Positions 17,799 through 29,634 of a DNA stretch of 64,000 bases are shown one piece after another. A program made the position numbers and the translations under genes. The stretch is from positions 1 through 64,000 of the forward strand of contig NZ_MVHH01000007.1 in assembly GCF_002086515.1 (NCBI RefSeq), given 5' to 3'. The notes under the pieces are model-generated. The model searched no databases. It was not told the origin of the DNA and worked only from the letters and a program-made list of their open reading frames with translations. The DNA comes from Mycolicibacter arupensis. Its GTDB lineage: Bacteria; Actinomycetota; Actinomycetes; Mycobacteriales; Mycobacteriaceae. Every line of letters begins with the position of its first letter. Positions within the stretch are counted from its first letter, which is position 1.

Positions 17799-18425
17799 TT
17801 ACGTCCCGACAACGCGTTCGGCCATCGGTGTGAGGACTTCCTGCGCGAAGCGGCGCAGCGCCGCGTCATCGCGGAAATCCGGATCGGTGGACGGCATCGA
17901 GACGTAAGTCAGAAAGAGCCGGGCAAAGACGTCGGCCACCCAGCGCTGCGGCTGCCCAGGACTGCCGGGGGCTTCGCCGTGAAGGTAGTTGGCGATGAAC
18001 GCTGCGCCCATTGCGAGCAGATCCGCCGAATCGGCGGCCGGCAGCGGCTCGAACTGGCCCGCGCGACTGAGCATCGGATGTGTCCGGGCGAAGCTGATGG
18101 CGGCCACGAAAGCCTCGGCGACGCCGTGATTGCGGTCAGGGGTGTTGTCGATGGCGTCGGCCACCGCGGCCAGGAAGCGCTGGGTCTCTCGGCGGATCAG
18201 CGCCTGGATCAGGTCTTCGCGCCGGGGATAGCGCCGGTAGGCGGTCATGCGGGAGACCCCTGCGCGCCGGACCACGTCCTCGATGGTGATGCGGCGCAGG
18301 CCCGCCGTCGCGGCTTCCTGGACGGCGGCGTCGAGGATGCGCTGGGCGGTGGGGTCGGTGGCGTGCTCGGGCGGCGGTCCGGTGACGGCCTGGCCGATCA
18401 CGCTGACGAGATGAGGGTCGATCAT
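17799..18425 (-). CDS. TetR-family regulator
   Basis: A 208-residue protein with an N-terminal TetR helix-turn-helix (about 27-72: ILDAAVQEAATAGLRRITIE, VVRRAGVSRMTAYRRYPRRE) and a helical ligand domain. Its ATG overlaps the stop of the DUF2236 gene by four bases (ATGA), so the pair is one operon and the regulator probably controls it. It is not the Rv1816 orthologue by sequence as far as I recall. No ligand can be read. This pair interrupts the Rv1830-gcvB order seen in M. tuberculosis. Confidence 0.85.
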   Translation of the reverse strand: MIDPHLVSVIGQAVTGPPPEHATDPTAQRILDAAVQEAATAGLRRITIEDVVRRAGVSRMTAYRRYPRREDLIQALIRRETQRFLAAVADAIDNTPDRNHGVAEAFVAAISFARTHPMLSRAGQFEPLPAADSADLLAMGAAFIANYLHGEAPGSPGQPQRWVADVFARLFLTYVSMPSTDPDFRDDAALRRFAQEVLTPMAERVVGT

Positions 18426-19330
18426 GGCGCCCCGGCTGCGGTGGCGGCGACACCGGCGGCACGGTCACGCGCCAATCGGGCGTAGGGGGGTACGCCGAAT
18501 GCCCACCGGGTCCGGCGGGCGTCGACCTGCAGCGCCGGGCTGATCAGACGCCGCGCCAGCAGCGAGGGGTGATCGAATCCGGTGAGTTCACGCGCCCACC
18601 GGGGGGCATAACTCATGCCGGCATGCACCGCGAACCGGTGCATGCTGCGGTCCAGCGGGTCGGGCAGCCGGGGCAGGAAGGGGGCGGTGAGCAGGAACTC
18701 AATGAATTCGCGGGTCTGTGCGTTGACGCTGAGCTTCGGGCGCATGCGGGAGACGAAGTCATCGAGTTCGGCCATGGTCGAGGGCACCTCATCGGCGCCG
18801 GCCATCCGGCCGATCGTGGCCTGTTCGGTCAGGTAGCGATCACGTTCGTGCGGCGTCAGCGGTCGGTTCGTGCGCTCGAACACCCGCATGATCATCCACG
18901 GGATGCAGGTGTGCACCCAGGCCAGCAGCTCGGGATCGAGCGCCCGGTATGCCACGCCATCGGGCCTGGTGCCCGAAACGTGGGCATGGATGGACTTGAC
19001 CTGCTCGATCAGCTGTGTGGCGGCCTCGGTGTTGCCGAAGGTCGTGGTCAACACGTATCCCAGGGTGGTGCGGGCGCGCCGGAACGGGTCCTGCCGGTAC
19101 GACGAGAGGTCCTGCACCCCGGCGACGACCGACGGATGCAGAATCTCCAGCACGATGGCCGACAGGCCGGCCTGTGACACCGCGGCCAGGTCGGCGTTCA
19201 CCTCCCAGGAGACGCTGCCCGGACCGACCAGACCTGGGTCTCCGGGCGGACCGCCGTAGATGCCGGGGTCGTCGTGGCGGCCCGCGGTGGCGTGAAACTC
19301 CTCGATGATGCGTTGCCGTAGCGTGCCCAT
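18422..19330 (-). CDS. DUF2236 (MpaB/Lcp-like) oxygenase family protein
   Basis: A 302-residue protein with the conserved blocks of the oxygenase-MpaB-like DUF2236 family: [42 protein letters not shown] followed by [10 protein letters not shown], and a His in the C-terminal [16 protein letters not shown]. Relatives include the latex-clearing protein and a fungal mycophenolic-acid enzyme, thought to be haem- or metal-dependent oxygenases. Substrate unknown. The ATG at 19330 is the family-like start; a GTG six bases earlier is also possible. It shares a transcript with the TetR gene and diverges from the glycine riboswitch. Confidence 0.8.
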   Translation of the reverse strand: MGTLRQRIIEEFHATAGRHDDPGIYGGPPGDPGLVGPGSVSWEVNADLAAVSQAGLSAIVLEILHPSVVAGVQDLSSYRQDPFRRARTTLGYVLTTTFGNTEAATQLIEQVKSIHAHVSGTRPDGVAYRALDPELLAWVHTCIPWMIMRVFERTNRPLTPHERDRYLTEQATIGRMAGADEVPSTMAELDDFVSRMRPKLSVNAQTREFIEFLLTAPFLPRLPDPLDRSMHRFAVHAGMSYAPRWARELTGFDHPSLLARRLISPALQVDARRTRWAFGVPPYARLARDRAAGVAATAAGAP

Positions 19331-19340
19331 CTCCACCCTT

Positions 19341-19377
19341 TGGTATGAATGTGACAAATTGTGTACTAGATATACCA
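19341..19377. promoter_or_regulatory. candidate TetR operator in the DUF2236 promoter
   Basis: An AT-rich patch in otherwise GC-rich DNA. It contains the short palindrome acaaattgt (19355-19363) nested inside a wider inverted repeat, tggtat (19341-19346) with atacca (19372-19377). It lies 10-50 nt upstream of the DUF2236 start, where a repressor encoded by the same operon could act. Confidence 0.4.
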
Positions 19378-19461
19378 CCACGGGGAAGGGTGAGCCAGGC
19401 CTGTTCCGGTCGGGGCTGCGGCCGCGCGTCGGACGGCGGGTAGTATTGGCTCCGCATCAGC

Positions 19462-19676
19462 CCCGCGCGGGAGAGTTCCGCGGCAGCCAGCCGCGGACGC
19501 CGAAGGAGCAATACCTCTCCGTCAACCTCTCAGGCCCCCGGACCGCGCCGGCATTGATGCCTCTGGAAAGCGGTGCCCGCCCAGCTGGGTCGCACCCGCC
19601 CATGGGGAAAGGCGCCGCAGGTGATCGCGGTGCCGAATCTCTCAGGCGCCCGGGCCGGGCAGACGACAGAGGGGGA
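19462..19676 (+). ncRNA. tandem glycine riboswitch upstream of gcvP
   Basis: Two glycine aptamers in series. The first (about 19465-19570) shows cgggagag, gccgaaggagcaa, cctctcaggc and ctctggaaag; the second (about 19575-19676) shows the paired gccgaatctctcaggcgccc and gacgacagaggg. These are the conserved blocks of the gcvT-type element. It controls gcvP, the glycine decarboxylase, and normally turns it on when glycine is abundant. The 7-nt segment agacgac (19661-19667) at the end of aptamer two is exactly complementary to gtcgtct (19697-19703), and ggggg (19671-19675) to ccccc (19716-19720) next to the ribosome site, so the switch could act on the aggag at 19711-19715. Confidence 0.92.
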
Positions 19677-19720
19677 GGACACGAATACGTCTCGCCGTCG
19701 TCTAGCGTCCAGGAGCCCCC

Positions 19721-22552
<2,832 letters not shown>

Positions 22553-22661
22553 GCGGGCCGGCGTCTTCGGCAAAGAGACAGCAAAGTCTCAGTCGAACCC
22601 CAAAAGCGTCTAGGATCGCCCTTACCCAATCCAGGGTTGCGGCTTGCATCTAGGAGGACTC

Positions 22662-24299
22662 GTGCCCGAGCCCCTCTCTCGCTCCTGTGCCACGGCCGGG
22701 ATCGCCCTCATCAGCGCCGGGATCGTCACGGTCGCTCCCGTGGCGGTCTCGCCCCGGGCGGCCGAGGTATCGCCGGCCGTGACGCTGACCACCTCCTACG
22801 GAGAGCTGTTCGCCAACACGATCGGCAACATCGAACGCATCAGTGCCGGCGCGGACTGGTCGGCGATGTGGCAGGTGCTCACCGCGACGCTGGCCAACCC
22901 CGCCGGGGTGATCGACGCGGCCAGCAACTTCGCGCTGACGGTCGACACCGACGTCACGTCGCTGCCCGCGACGGTCTCGGTGCAGTTGTCGCCGGGCCTG
23001 GAGCTGTTGATTGCCGGCCTGGCCTCACACGTGGCGACCCTGAACGCGCTCGTCGGTGTGGTCAACGACCTGGGCGACCCCCAGACCGCCTTCACCGCGT
23101 TGTTCAACGCTCCGGCCACCCTCGCGGATGCCTACCTCAACGGCCAACAGAACCTGTCTCTGCTGGACGGGATCGTCACCATCCCGATGTTCAACGGCGT
23201 GCTGGCGCCCGAGCAGAACCTTGAGATCGACCTCAGTCTGTCGCGGCTGCTGGAGATGGTGGGGCTGGGAACCCCGGATCTGGCCGGCCTCGGACTCGAC
23301 GACGTCATCGACCAGGTGCGTCAGGGCACCCTGACCCTGGGTAGCCTGCTCACCGGCCTGGGATTGAGTGATGAGGGCCTCGGAGATCTGCTGAAGCAGG
23401 CCACCGACGTCGGCACCCTGGGGGAGTTGCTCAACTTCCTGGGCCTGGGAGACCTGGGGTTGAGCCGCTACAGCCTGCCCGCCCTGTTGAGCGAGCTGGG
23501 ACCCGACACCGACTTCTACCGCAACCTCGACCTTGACCTCGAACTCGACGACTACAGGCTGGTCGACGTGCTGGGAGCGTTCGGGATCAACGCCGGCATT
23601 CCCATGGGACTGGGTCAGGTGCTCGTCGGTCTCGGCCAGGGAGACCTAGGCGGGCTGCCGCTGGGCAGTCTGCTCTCGGACGCGGGCCTGCTCACCCAGG
23701 CCATCAGCTGGCTCAGCTCGAGCGCGGCCGATCTCTTCGATCCCATTCCCCTGGTCGGCACCCTGCTGACGAGTTTCGTCACCGGCCTGCTGGCCCCCGA
23801 CGACCTGGAAGCACTGCTCAACACCTACACGCTCGGTGACGTCCTGGGTGACGTGCAGATCGACGACACCCTCAGCTCTCTGCTGGGCACCGTAGGCTCC
23901 ACGCTGCTGTCGGCGGGAAGTCTGACCATCGGCGGTGTACTGGATGCGCTCGGCTTCGCCGACTCCCTCGGCGATCTCACCCTGCGCGGCGTGCTCGACG
24001 GATTGGGCGGCGTACTGGGCGGTGTCTTGGTCGAGGGCCCCCTCGGGTTGGACCTCACCTGGCTGTTGAACGGCACGGATGTGGGCGACGTGGTCGGCCT
24101 GCTGGGCCTCGACGACTTCTCCCTCAACCTCGGCGATCTGTTCGGCGACTGGGTCAACCCCTACCTGGCCGATCTGCTGGAGGGTTTCGCCCAGGGCAAT
24201 GTGGAGCTGGCCGGTGCCAGCGTCGGCTCCTTCGGCGGAACATTCACCGAGCTGTTCGTGAGCATGCCGCAACAGCTTCTGGCCATGCTGGCCTCCTAG
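22662..24299 (+). CDS. exported Leu/Gly/Asp-rich repeat protein, function unknown
   Basis: A 545-residue protein starting at GTG after a perfect aggagg. An N-terminal signal peptide (hydrophobic run about 10-33) leads to a short conserved-looking region containing FNAPATLADAYLNGQ. I associate this region with a large family of exported proteins of non-tuberculous mycobacteria. From about residue 190 to 510 it is built of irregular repeats on the theme LGDLLxxLGL, LGELLNFLGLGDLGL, LGSLLSDAGL, suggesting a solenoid. Cys is nearly absent: the only Cys seen is in the signal region. There is no known enzyme motif. It lies alone between gcvP and a convergent gene. A surface adhesin or structural protein is possible; nothing shows which. 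Confidence 0.65.
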   Translation: MPEPLSRSCATAGIALISAGIVTVAPVAVSPRAAEVSPAVTLTTSYGELFANTIGNIERISAGADWSAMWQVLTATLANPAGVIDAASNFALTVDTDVTSLPATVSVQLSPGLELLIAGLASHVATLNALVGVVNDLGDPQTAFTALFNAPATLADAYLNGQQNLSLLDGIVTIPMFNGVLAPEQNLEIDLSLSRLLEMVGLGTPDLAGLGLDDVIDQVRQGTLTLGSLLTGLGLSDEGLGDLLKQATDVGTLGELLNFLGLGDLGLSRYSLPALLSELGPDTDFYRNLDLDLELDDYRLVDVLGAFGINAGIPMGLGQVLVGLGQGDLGGLPLGSLLSDAGLLTQAISWLSSSAADLFDPIPLVGTLLTSFVTGLLAPDDLEALLNTYTLGDVLGDVQIDDTLSSLLGTVGSTLLSAGSLTIGGVLDALGFADSLGDLTLRGVLDGLGGVLGGVLVEGPLGLDLTWLLNGTDVGDVVGLLGLDDFSLNLGDLFGDWVNPYLADLLEGFAQGNVELAGASVGSFGGTFTELFVSMPQQLLAMLAS

Positions 24300-24301
24300 G
24301 A

Positions 24302-24325
24302 CGGCAGCGCCCGCGCGGGATGCCG
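24302..24325. terminator. bidirectional hairpin between convergent genes
   Basis: Outer stem cggca (24302-24306) with tgccg (24321-24325), and inner self-complementary cccgcgcggg. It fills the gap between the repeat-protein gene and the convergent vWA gene. Confidence 0.6.
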
Positions 24326-24339
24326 CGTTGGCCCGTCTC

Positions 24340-26439
24340 TCAGTTCAGCAGCGCGTTCAGGGCGCCGGCCAGCTCGGGCGTGTTGGCCCCGCGCAGATTC
24401 TGGTACGTGCCGCCGGACAATTGGGCCACGGCCTGCCAGGTCGCCTGGTCGGGATCGGCTCCGATGTCGATGACGTTCACGGCCACCGGTCGCTGCGGGT
24501 CGGCGTTGGTCCGGATGAACTCCTGGAGTCCGGGACCATCCAAAGTCCGGTCGGTGTGCGGACCCGCCGTGATAACTAGAACCGAATTGCTTTGTCCGGC
24601 AACGAAATTAGCCAATGCCTGGGTGTAGACCAGGCGTAGCGTCGTGAACGACACCGCGCCGCCGGAAATCGAACTCAGGTCGTTGAGTTCGCTGGTCAGG
24701 TTCTGCGCCCGGGTACCGCCGGTGAGCGGCTCGTCCAGGGGACCGGGTGCCACCAGGTTGCGGCCCTCGGTGCCGTCGAAGGTCCACAAACCCACCGAGG
24801 AATTGGGGGCCAGCGCCGTGAGCCGTTGATCCAGGGCGGCGATCACATGGGCCAGCCGGCTCTTCCCGCCTTCGTCGGTGGTCATCGACTGGTCCAGCAT
24901 CACCGTGACCGCCGCGCTGCCGGGCAAGGTGGTCAGCGCGTTGGACAGGGCGGCGCGGGTCGCCTCATCACCCACCGTGAGGGTGTCCGAGACCGCGGGG
25001 AAACCCGTGACCTCACTGTTCGGCGGCGCGACACCTTCAACGCGGAATCCCGATTTGGCCAGCTCGGCCAGCTGGTCGGGCTTGCGCGCGAACCGGGCGA
25101 ACTCACTGGCGGCACTGACCTGTTCCTGCGACAACCAGGAGCCCGCCAGCAACACCGTGGGATAGTCGGCGACCGGCACCGGACCCGGAGGCCGCCACGA
25201 GCTCAGTGTGGTCGCCGGGTCAGAGAGCGACTGCCCGCGGGTGAACAGTTGCTGCTCGGTGGTCACCACCGCGTGCACCGGTGCGTCGGCCAGGTTTCCC
25301 GGCCGCAGCAGCACGTTCATCGCCTCGGCCAGGGAGGCATCGACGAGCTTGGGCTGGTCGCCGGCAAGCCGGTGCACCGCCCCGACACCGTCGGTGGCGG
25401 GAGCGTCCTTGGGCGCGGCGGCGGCGGCCACCGCCTCGCCGGCCAGGTAAGCGGCATCGCCGTTGCCGCCGATCGGCAGTGCCAGGCGCAACGAGCCCCA
25501 ACCGGCCAGCCCGAGCGGGCCCAGCCCGTCGGGATTGGTCTGAAGGTCCGGCAGACTCGCCCAGGTCTGCTTCTGCAGGGCGCTCTTGAGCTCGGGGCGG
25601 ATCGCCAGCAGCACCGGTGATGTGACCAGAGATCGACTGTCGCTGACGGTCTCGGCGCCCGCTGAGGCCTGCAGCCGGGCGGTGGAGACCGAACTGCCCG
25701 GAATCCACAACGCCGGACGCTGCCCGAGTTGAGCGGGCCACTCGCCGATGAAGCCGCTGACGACGGCATCAGAATCAACCGGTTTGACCTGTACCGACAC
25801 GCAGCGATCGCCGACCGGCTTGGCGGACTTGTTGAACTTGTCGGCGAATCCCTGCACATGGTCGGCGATCGACGGATCGGCGACCACGGCCACGGTCAGA
25901 TCGCCGGCTGCGCAGTTGCCCGCGGCGACCGCGGATCTGTGCGACAGCGAATTGCCGAAGAAGCGCCAGAGGATCACCGCGCCCACCACGACGATCACCG
26001 TCACCAGCGCGGCGACCACGCCAACGCTGACCCCGCGCGGACTCGAGTCGTTGCGATGCCGGCGCCACCGGTCGAGGTCGCGATGGCCACCGCGTGGCTC
26101 GTCGCGATCGGGCACGGGCGCGTCGCCGATCGCACCGAAGGGACCGGTGCGATAGCGCGACTCCTCATCGGGCTCACCGCCGCGACGCATGTACTGCGCC
26201 GGGTCGGCATCGTTGTAGCCGGAGTCGTCGTAGCCGGTGTCGCGATATCCGACGTTGCCCGGGTCGTACGTCGACTCGTCGTAGAACGCGTCCTGATAGT
26301 CGTCGACATAGTCGTCGTCGTCCGGATCGCCGAAACCGAAAAATTCTGGCCCGCTGTCGAACTGGTCTTCTTCGGGCTCCCCGCCCCGGACCGGCTCGTC
26401 GTCGGAGTCGTCCGGGCCGGGGAAGCTGTGCCTACCCAC
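24340..26439 (-). CDS. membrane protein with substrate-binding-like and vWA domains (Rv1836c-like)
   Basis: A 699-residue protein. Residues 1-130 are highly acidic and disordered with repeats of D-x-G-Y type (NVGYRDTGYDDSGYND). One transmembrane helix lies at about 137-158. The outer part holds a region resembling an extracellular solute-binding protein (CAAGDLTVAVVADPSIADHV at its start) and then a von Willebrand A domain in the last ~200 residues, with a MIDAS-like VMLDQSMTT. It corresponds to Rv1836c. The GTG start is at 26439. It lies downstream of glcB in the same direction, 68 nt away. Function is not known; metal-dependent protein binding at the envelope is inferred from the vWA domain. 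Confidence 0.82.
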   Translation of the reverse strand: MGRHSFPGPDDSDDEPVRGGEPEEDQFDSGPEFFGFGDPDDDDYVDDYQDAFYDESTYDPGNVGYRDTGYDDSGYNDADPAQYMRRGGEPDEESRYRTGPFGAIGDAPVPDRDEPRGGHRDLDRWRRHRNDSSPRGVSVGVVAALVTVIVVVGAVILWRFFGNSLSHRSAVAAGNCAAGDLTVAVVADPSIADHVQGFADKFNKSAKPVGDRCVSVQVKPVDSDAVVSGFIGEWPAQLGQRPALWIPGSSVSTARLQASAGAETVSDSRSLVTSPVLLAIRPELKSALQKQTWASLPDLQTNPDGLGPLGLAGWGSLRLALPIGGNGDAAYLAGEAVAAAAAPKDAPATDGVGAVHRLAGDQPKLVDASLAEAMNVLLRPGNLADAPVHAVVTTEQQLFTRGQSLSDPATTLSSWRPPGPVPVADYPTVLLAGSWLSQEQVSAASEFARFARKPDQLAELAKSGFRVEGVAPPNSEVTGFPAVSDTLTVGDEATRAALSNALTTLPGSAAVTVMLDQSMTTDEGGKSRLAHVIAALDQRLTALAPNSSVGLWTFDGTEGRNLVAPGPLDEPLTGGTRAQNLTSELNDLSSISGGAVSFTTLRLVYTQALANFVAGQSNSVLVITAGPHTDRTLDGPGLQEFIRTNADPQRPVAVNVIDIGADPDQATWQAVAQLSGGTYQNLRGANTPELAGALNALLN

Positions 26440-26507
26440 GGTGGGTGCGTCCTCTCCGCCTGGTCAGTTGCCCGGCCACGGTGTTGTCCATTCGGTTCTG
26501 CGTTGGG

Positions 26508-28694
26508 TCAGAGACCGGCCTGAGCCTTGAACTCGCGCCGGCGCCGGTGCAGGATCGGCTCGGTGTAGCCGTTGGGCTGAGTGGTCCCCGACAGGATCAA
26601 TTCCCGTGCAGCCGCGAACGCGATGCTGGATTCGAACTCGGGGGCCATCGGCCGGTAACTGGCATCACCGGCGTTCTGGCGGTCCACCGCCGGGGCCATT
26701 CGCTCCAGGCTGGATTGCACGTCGTCGGCGGTGATCACCCCGTGGCGCAACCAGTTCGCCAGGAGCTGCGATGAGATCCGCAATGTGGCACGGTCTTCCA
26801 TCAGGGCGACGTCGTGGATGTCGGGCACCTTCGAGCAGCCCACACCCTGGTCGATCCAGCGGACCACATAGCCCAGGATCGACTGACAGTTGTTGTCGAC
26901 CTCTTCACGGATCTCGTCGGGGGCCCAGGCCAGACCTTCCGAAAGGGGAATGGTCAACAGCTGTTCGATTGTGGCGCGCCGCTTTCCGGCCAGTTCCTTC
27001 TGCACCGCGAAGACATCCACCTGGTGGTAGTGCATCGCGTGCAGGGTCGCTGCGGTGGGGGAGGGAACCCATGCGGTGCTGGCACCCGAGCGGGGGTGGC
27101 CGATCTTCTGGACGACCATGTCCGCCATCAGGTCGGTCATCGCCCACATGCCCTTGCCGATCTGGGCGTGACCGGTCAGGCCGGTGGCCAGTCCGGCGTC
27201 GACGTTGTTGTCCTCATAGGCCAGGATCCACGGCTGGGACTTCATGCTGGCCTTGCGCACCATGGGACCGGCCTCCATCGAGGTGTGGATCTCGTCGCCG
27301 GTGCGGTCCAGGAAGCCGGTGTTGATGAACACCACGCGGTCGGCGACGGCCTTGATGCACGCCCGCAGGTTCACCGTGGTGCGGCGCTCCTCGTCCATGA
27401 TGCCGACCTTGAGGGTGCCCTGCGGCAGGCCCAGCACGTCTTCGACCCGGCTGAACAGCTCAGCGGTGAAAGCGACTTCCTCCGGGCCGTGCATCTTGGG
27501 TTTGACGATGTAGATCGACCCGGTCCGGCTGTTGAGCAGCGGCCCGTTGCCCTCGGAGGCGGTCAGGCCGTGCATGCCGATCAGCCCGGTGAACAGCGCG
27601 TCCTGAATGCCCTCGGGCACCTCGGCGCCGGAGCTGAACACGATCGCGTCATTGGTCATCAGATGACCCACGTTGCGCACGAACATCAGACTGCGGCCCG
27701 GCAGGGTCAGCGTCTGTCCGTCGGGTGCGGTGAACTCACGGTCGCCGGCCAGGGTGCGGGTGAAGGACTTGTCGCCCTTGCTGACCTGCTCGGACAGGTC
27801 GCCACGATTGAGCCCCAACCAGTTGCGGTAACCCAGCACCTTGTCGTCGGCGTCGACCGCCGCCACCGAGTCCTCGAAGTCCATGATCGTGGTGACGGCG
27901 GATTCGAGCACCACGTCCTTGATGCCCGCGGCGTCGGTGGACCCGATCGGCGAGGTCGGGTCGATGAGGATCTCGACATGCAGGCCGTGGTGCGTCAGCA
28001 GCACCGACGACGGCGATTCGGCCTCGCCGGTGTAGCCGACGAACTCGGCGGGCCCGGCCACGGCGGTCTGCAGGCCGTCGCCCAGTGTGACCACCAACGC
28101 GCCGTCGGTCACCGCGAAGCTCTTGACCTCGGTCCAGGCACCGTTGGCCAGCGGCACGGCATCGTCGAGGAACCGCCGCGCGTAGGCGATCACCTTGTCG
28201 CCGCGCACGGGGTTGTATCCGGTTCCCTTCTCGGCCCCGCCGTCCTCGCTGATCACGTCGGTCCCGTAGAGGGCGTCATACAGCGAACCCCACCGGGCGT
28301 TGGCGGCGTTGAGAGCGAAGCGGGCGTTGAGGACGGGAACCACCAGCTGCGGGCCGGCCTGCACCGCGATCTCGTCGTCCACACCGGCGGTGGTGACGGT
28401 GAAGTCCTCGGGCTCGGGCAGCAGATAGCCGATCTCGGTGAGGAAGGCGTGGTAGGCCTCGGTATCCAGCGGCTCGATCACCCGGTGGCGATGCCACTTG
28501 TCGATCTGTGCCTGCAGTTCGTCACGACGCGCCAGGAGCTCCTGGTTCTTGGGCGTCAGATCGGTGACGACCTTGTCCACGCCGGCCCAGAAGCTGTCGG
28601 GGTCCACACCGGTGCCCGGCAGGGCTTCGTCAGTGATGAAGTCGTAGAGCACGCGAGCGACCTGCAACTCGCCCACCGACACCCGATCCGTCAT
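26508..28694 (-). CDS. glcB: malate synthase G
   Basis: A 728-residue enzyme that condenses glyoxylate with acetyl-CoA to malate in the glyoxylate shunt. Family blocks visible include [53 protein letters not shown] and [18 protein letters not shown] near the C-terminus. The length matches the G isoform (Rv1837c, 741 aa). The ATG at 28694 is chosen since gggaggaa lies just upstream; an in-frame ATG 15 nt earlier overlaps that ribosome site and is unlikely. A 6-bp hairpin (28717-28722 with 28733-28738) lies in the 49-nt gap before it. Confidence 0.96.
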   Translation of the reverse strand: MTDRVSVGELQVARVLYDFITDEALPGTGVDPDSFWAGVDKVVTDLTPKNQELLARRDELQAQIDKWHRHRVIEPLDTEAYHAFLTEIGYLLPEPEDFTVTTAGVDDEIAVQAGPQLVVPVLNARFALNAANARWGSLYDALYGTDVISEDGGAEKGTGYNPVRGDKVIAYARRFLDDAVPLANGAWTEVKSFAVTDGALVVTLGDGLQTAVAGPAEFVGYTGEAESPSSVLLTHHGLHVEILIDPTSPIGSTDAAGIKDVVLESAVTTIMDFEDSVAAVDADDKVLGYRNWLGLNRGDLSEQVSKGDKSFTRTLAGDREFTAPDGQTLTLPGRSLMFVRNVGHLMTNDAIVFSSGAEVPEGIQDALFTGLIGMHGLTASEGNGPLLNSRTGSIYIVKPKMHGPEEVAFTAELFSRVEDVLGLPQGTLKVGIMDEERRTTVNLRACIKAVADRVVFINTGFLDRTGDEIHTSMEAGPMVRKASMKSQPWILAYEDNNVDAGLATGLTGHAQIGKGMWAMTDLMADMVVQKIGHPRSGASTAWVPSPTAATLHAMHYHQVDVFAVQKELAGKRRATIEQLLTIPLSEGLAWAPDEIREEVDNNCQSILGYVVRWIDQGVGCSKVPDIHDVALMEDRATLRISSQLLANWLRHGVITADDVQSSLERMAPAVDRQNAGDASYRPMAPEFESSIAFAAARELILSGTTQPNGYTEPILHRRRREFKAQAGL

Positions 28695-28743
28695 GATTTC
28701 CTCCCTCATAGCCGACCTACCACCTTACCGGCTGGTAGCGAGG

Positions 28744-29634
28744 CTATTCGCATTCGGCGAATCCCATCAGCAGGTCGCAGCGCTCCAGCAATGTCGCCCG
28801 CAGCGGCGCGGCATGCTGGGCGATCTCGCTTTGGCGACGGACGTATTCGGCACGGCCTGCCGCGGTTTCGATGGTGATCGGCGCATAACCGTAGTCGCTC
28901 AAGTCATATGGGCTGGCCCGCATATCGATCTCGCGCGCCGCTGCGGCCAGCCTCAAGCAGTCCAGCAGCAGGTCGGAGTCGATCAGAGGCCCCAGCTTGT
29001 AGCACCACTTGTACAAGTCCATGTTGGCGTGCAGGCACCCCGGTTGCTCCCACGTCAGCTGGGTTGCCCTGCTCGGCGTCCCGACATTGCGCGGTGCTGC
29101 CGCCGGGGTGAAGAACCGAAACGCGTCGAAGTGGGTGCAGCGCAACGGTGTTGCCTCGACCACCTCGTCTATGGCATCGGGGCTGAGGCGGAGCGGGACA
29201 TGGCCGTGCCGAACATCTTCGTGCGCGGGCCGGCGATACACCATCGCCCACTCGTGCAGGCCGAAGCAGTTCAGTTGTGCGGTGCGTGCCGCCGTGGCAC
29301 GCAACAGCCCTGCGATGAAGGTCACGGTGTCGGCTCGCTCACGCAGGTACTCCTGGGCCACCCCGACCTGCTCGCCGTGCACCACGTAGCCCCGTCGCTG
29401 ACGGTACGTGCGCAGCGCCGTCCACCCGGCAAGCCGCACCCCAAAGCCGGGATTCCACTGGCGTAACTGTGCCGGCCGCAGGCTGTAGTAGCTGAACAGG
29501 AACTTGGGCACCGGGTCGCCGGCCGCGATCCGGCGCAGCTGCGGGGCCAGGAAGTCGTCCAGACGCTGCTGGTAGGCCGTTGCCCGGGACTGCCACTGCT
29601 CGCAGGCCAGGGCGGATTCGGCCAGGTCAAACAC
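28744..29634 (-). CDS. uncharacterised protein, sometimes annotated 3-methyladenine DNA glycosylase
   Basis: A protein of about 296 residues with conserved-looking blocks FSYYSLRPAQLRQWNPG, LNCFGLHEWAMVYR and QPGCLHANMDLYKWCYKL. Actinobacterial proteins with these blocks carry a 3-methyladenine DNA glycosylase label in databases, as I recall, but I see no helix-hairpin-helix or known glycosylase active site, so I do not accept the activity. The His-rich, Tyr-rich conserved blocks could bind metal. The GTG at 29634 overlaps the upstream CBS gene by 8 nt; an ATG at 29667 is the alternative start. It sits in a minus-strand series ending in glcB. Confidence 0.65.
   Translation of the reverse strand: MFDLAESALACEQWQSRATAYQQRLDDFLAPQLRRIAAGDPVPKFLFSYYSLRPAQLRQWNPGFGVRLAGWTALRTYRQRRGYVVHGEQVGVAQEYLRERADTVTFIAGLLRATAARTAQLNCFGLHEWAMVYRRPAHEDVRHGHVPLRLSPDAIDEVVEATPLRCTHFDAFRFFTPAAAPRNVGTPSRATQLTWEQPGCLHANMDLYKWCYKLGPLIDSDLLLDCLRLAAAAREIDMRASPYDLSDYGYAPITIETAAGRAEYVRRQSEIAQHAAPLRATLLERCDLLMGFAECE

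Noticed and set aside
26814..28877. A 687-codon plus-strand frame opposite glcB
   Set aside because: Antisense shadow; malate synthase on the minus strand is certain.
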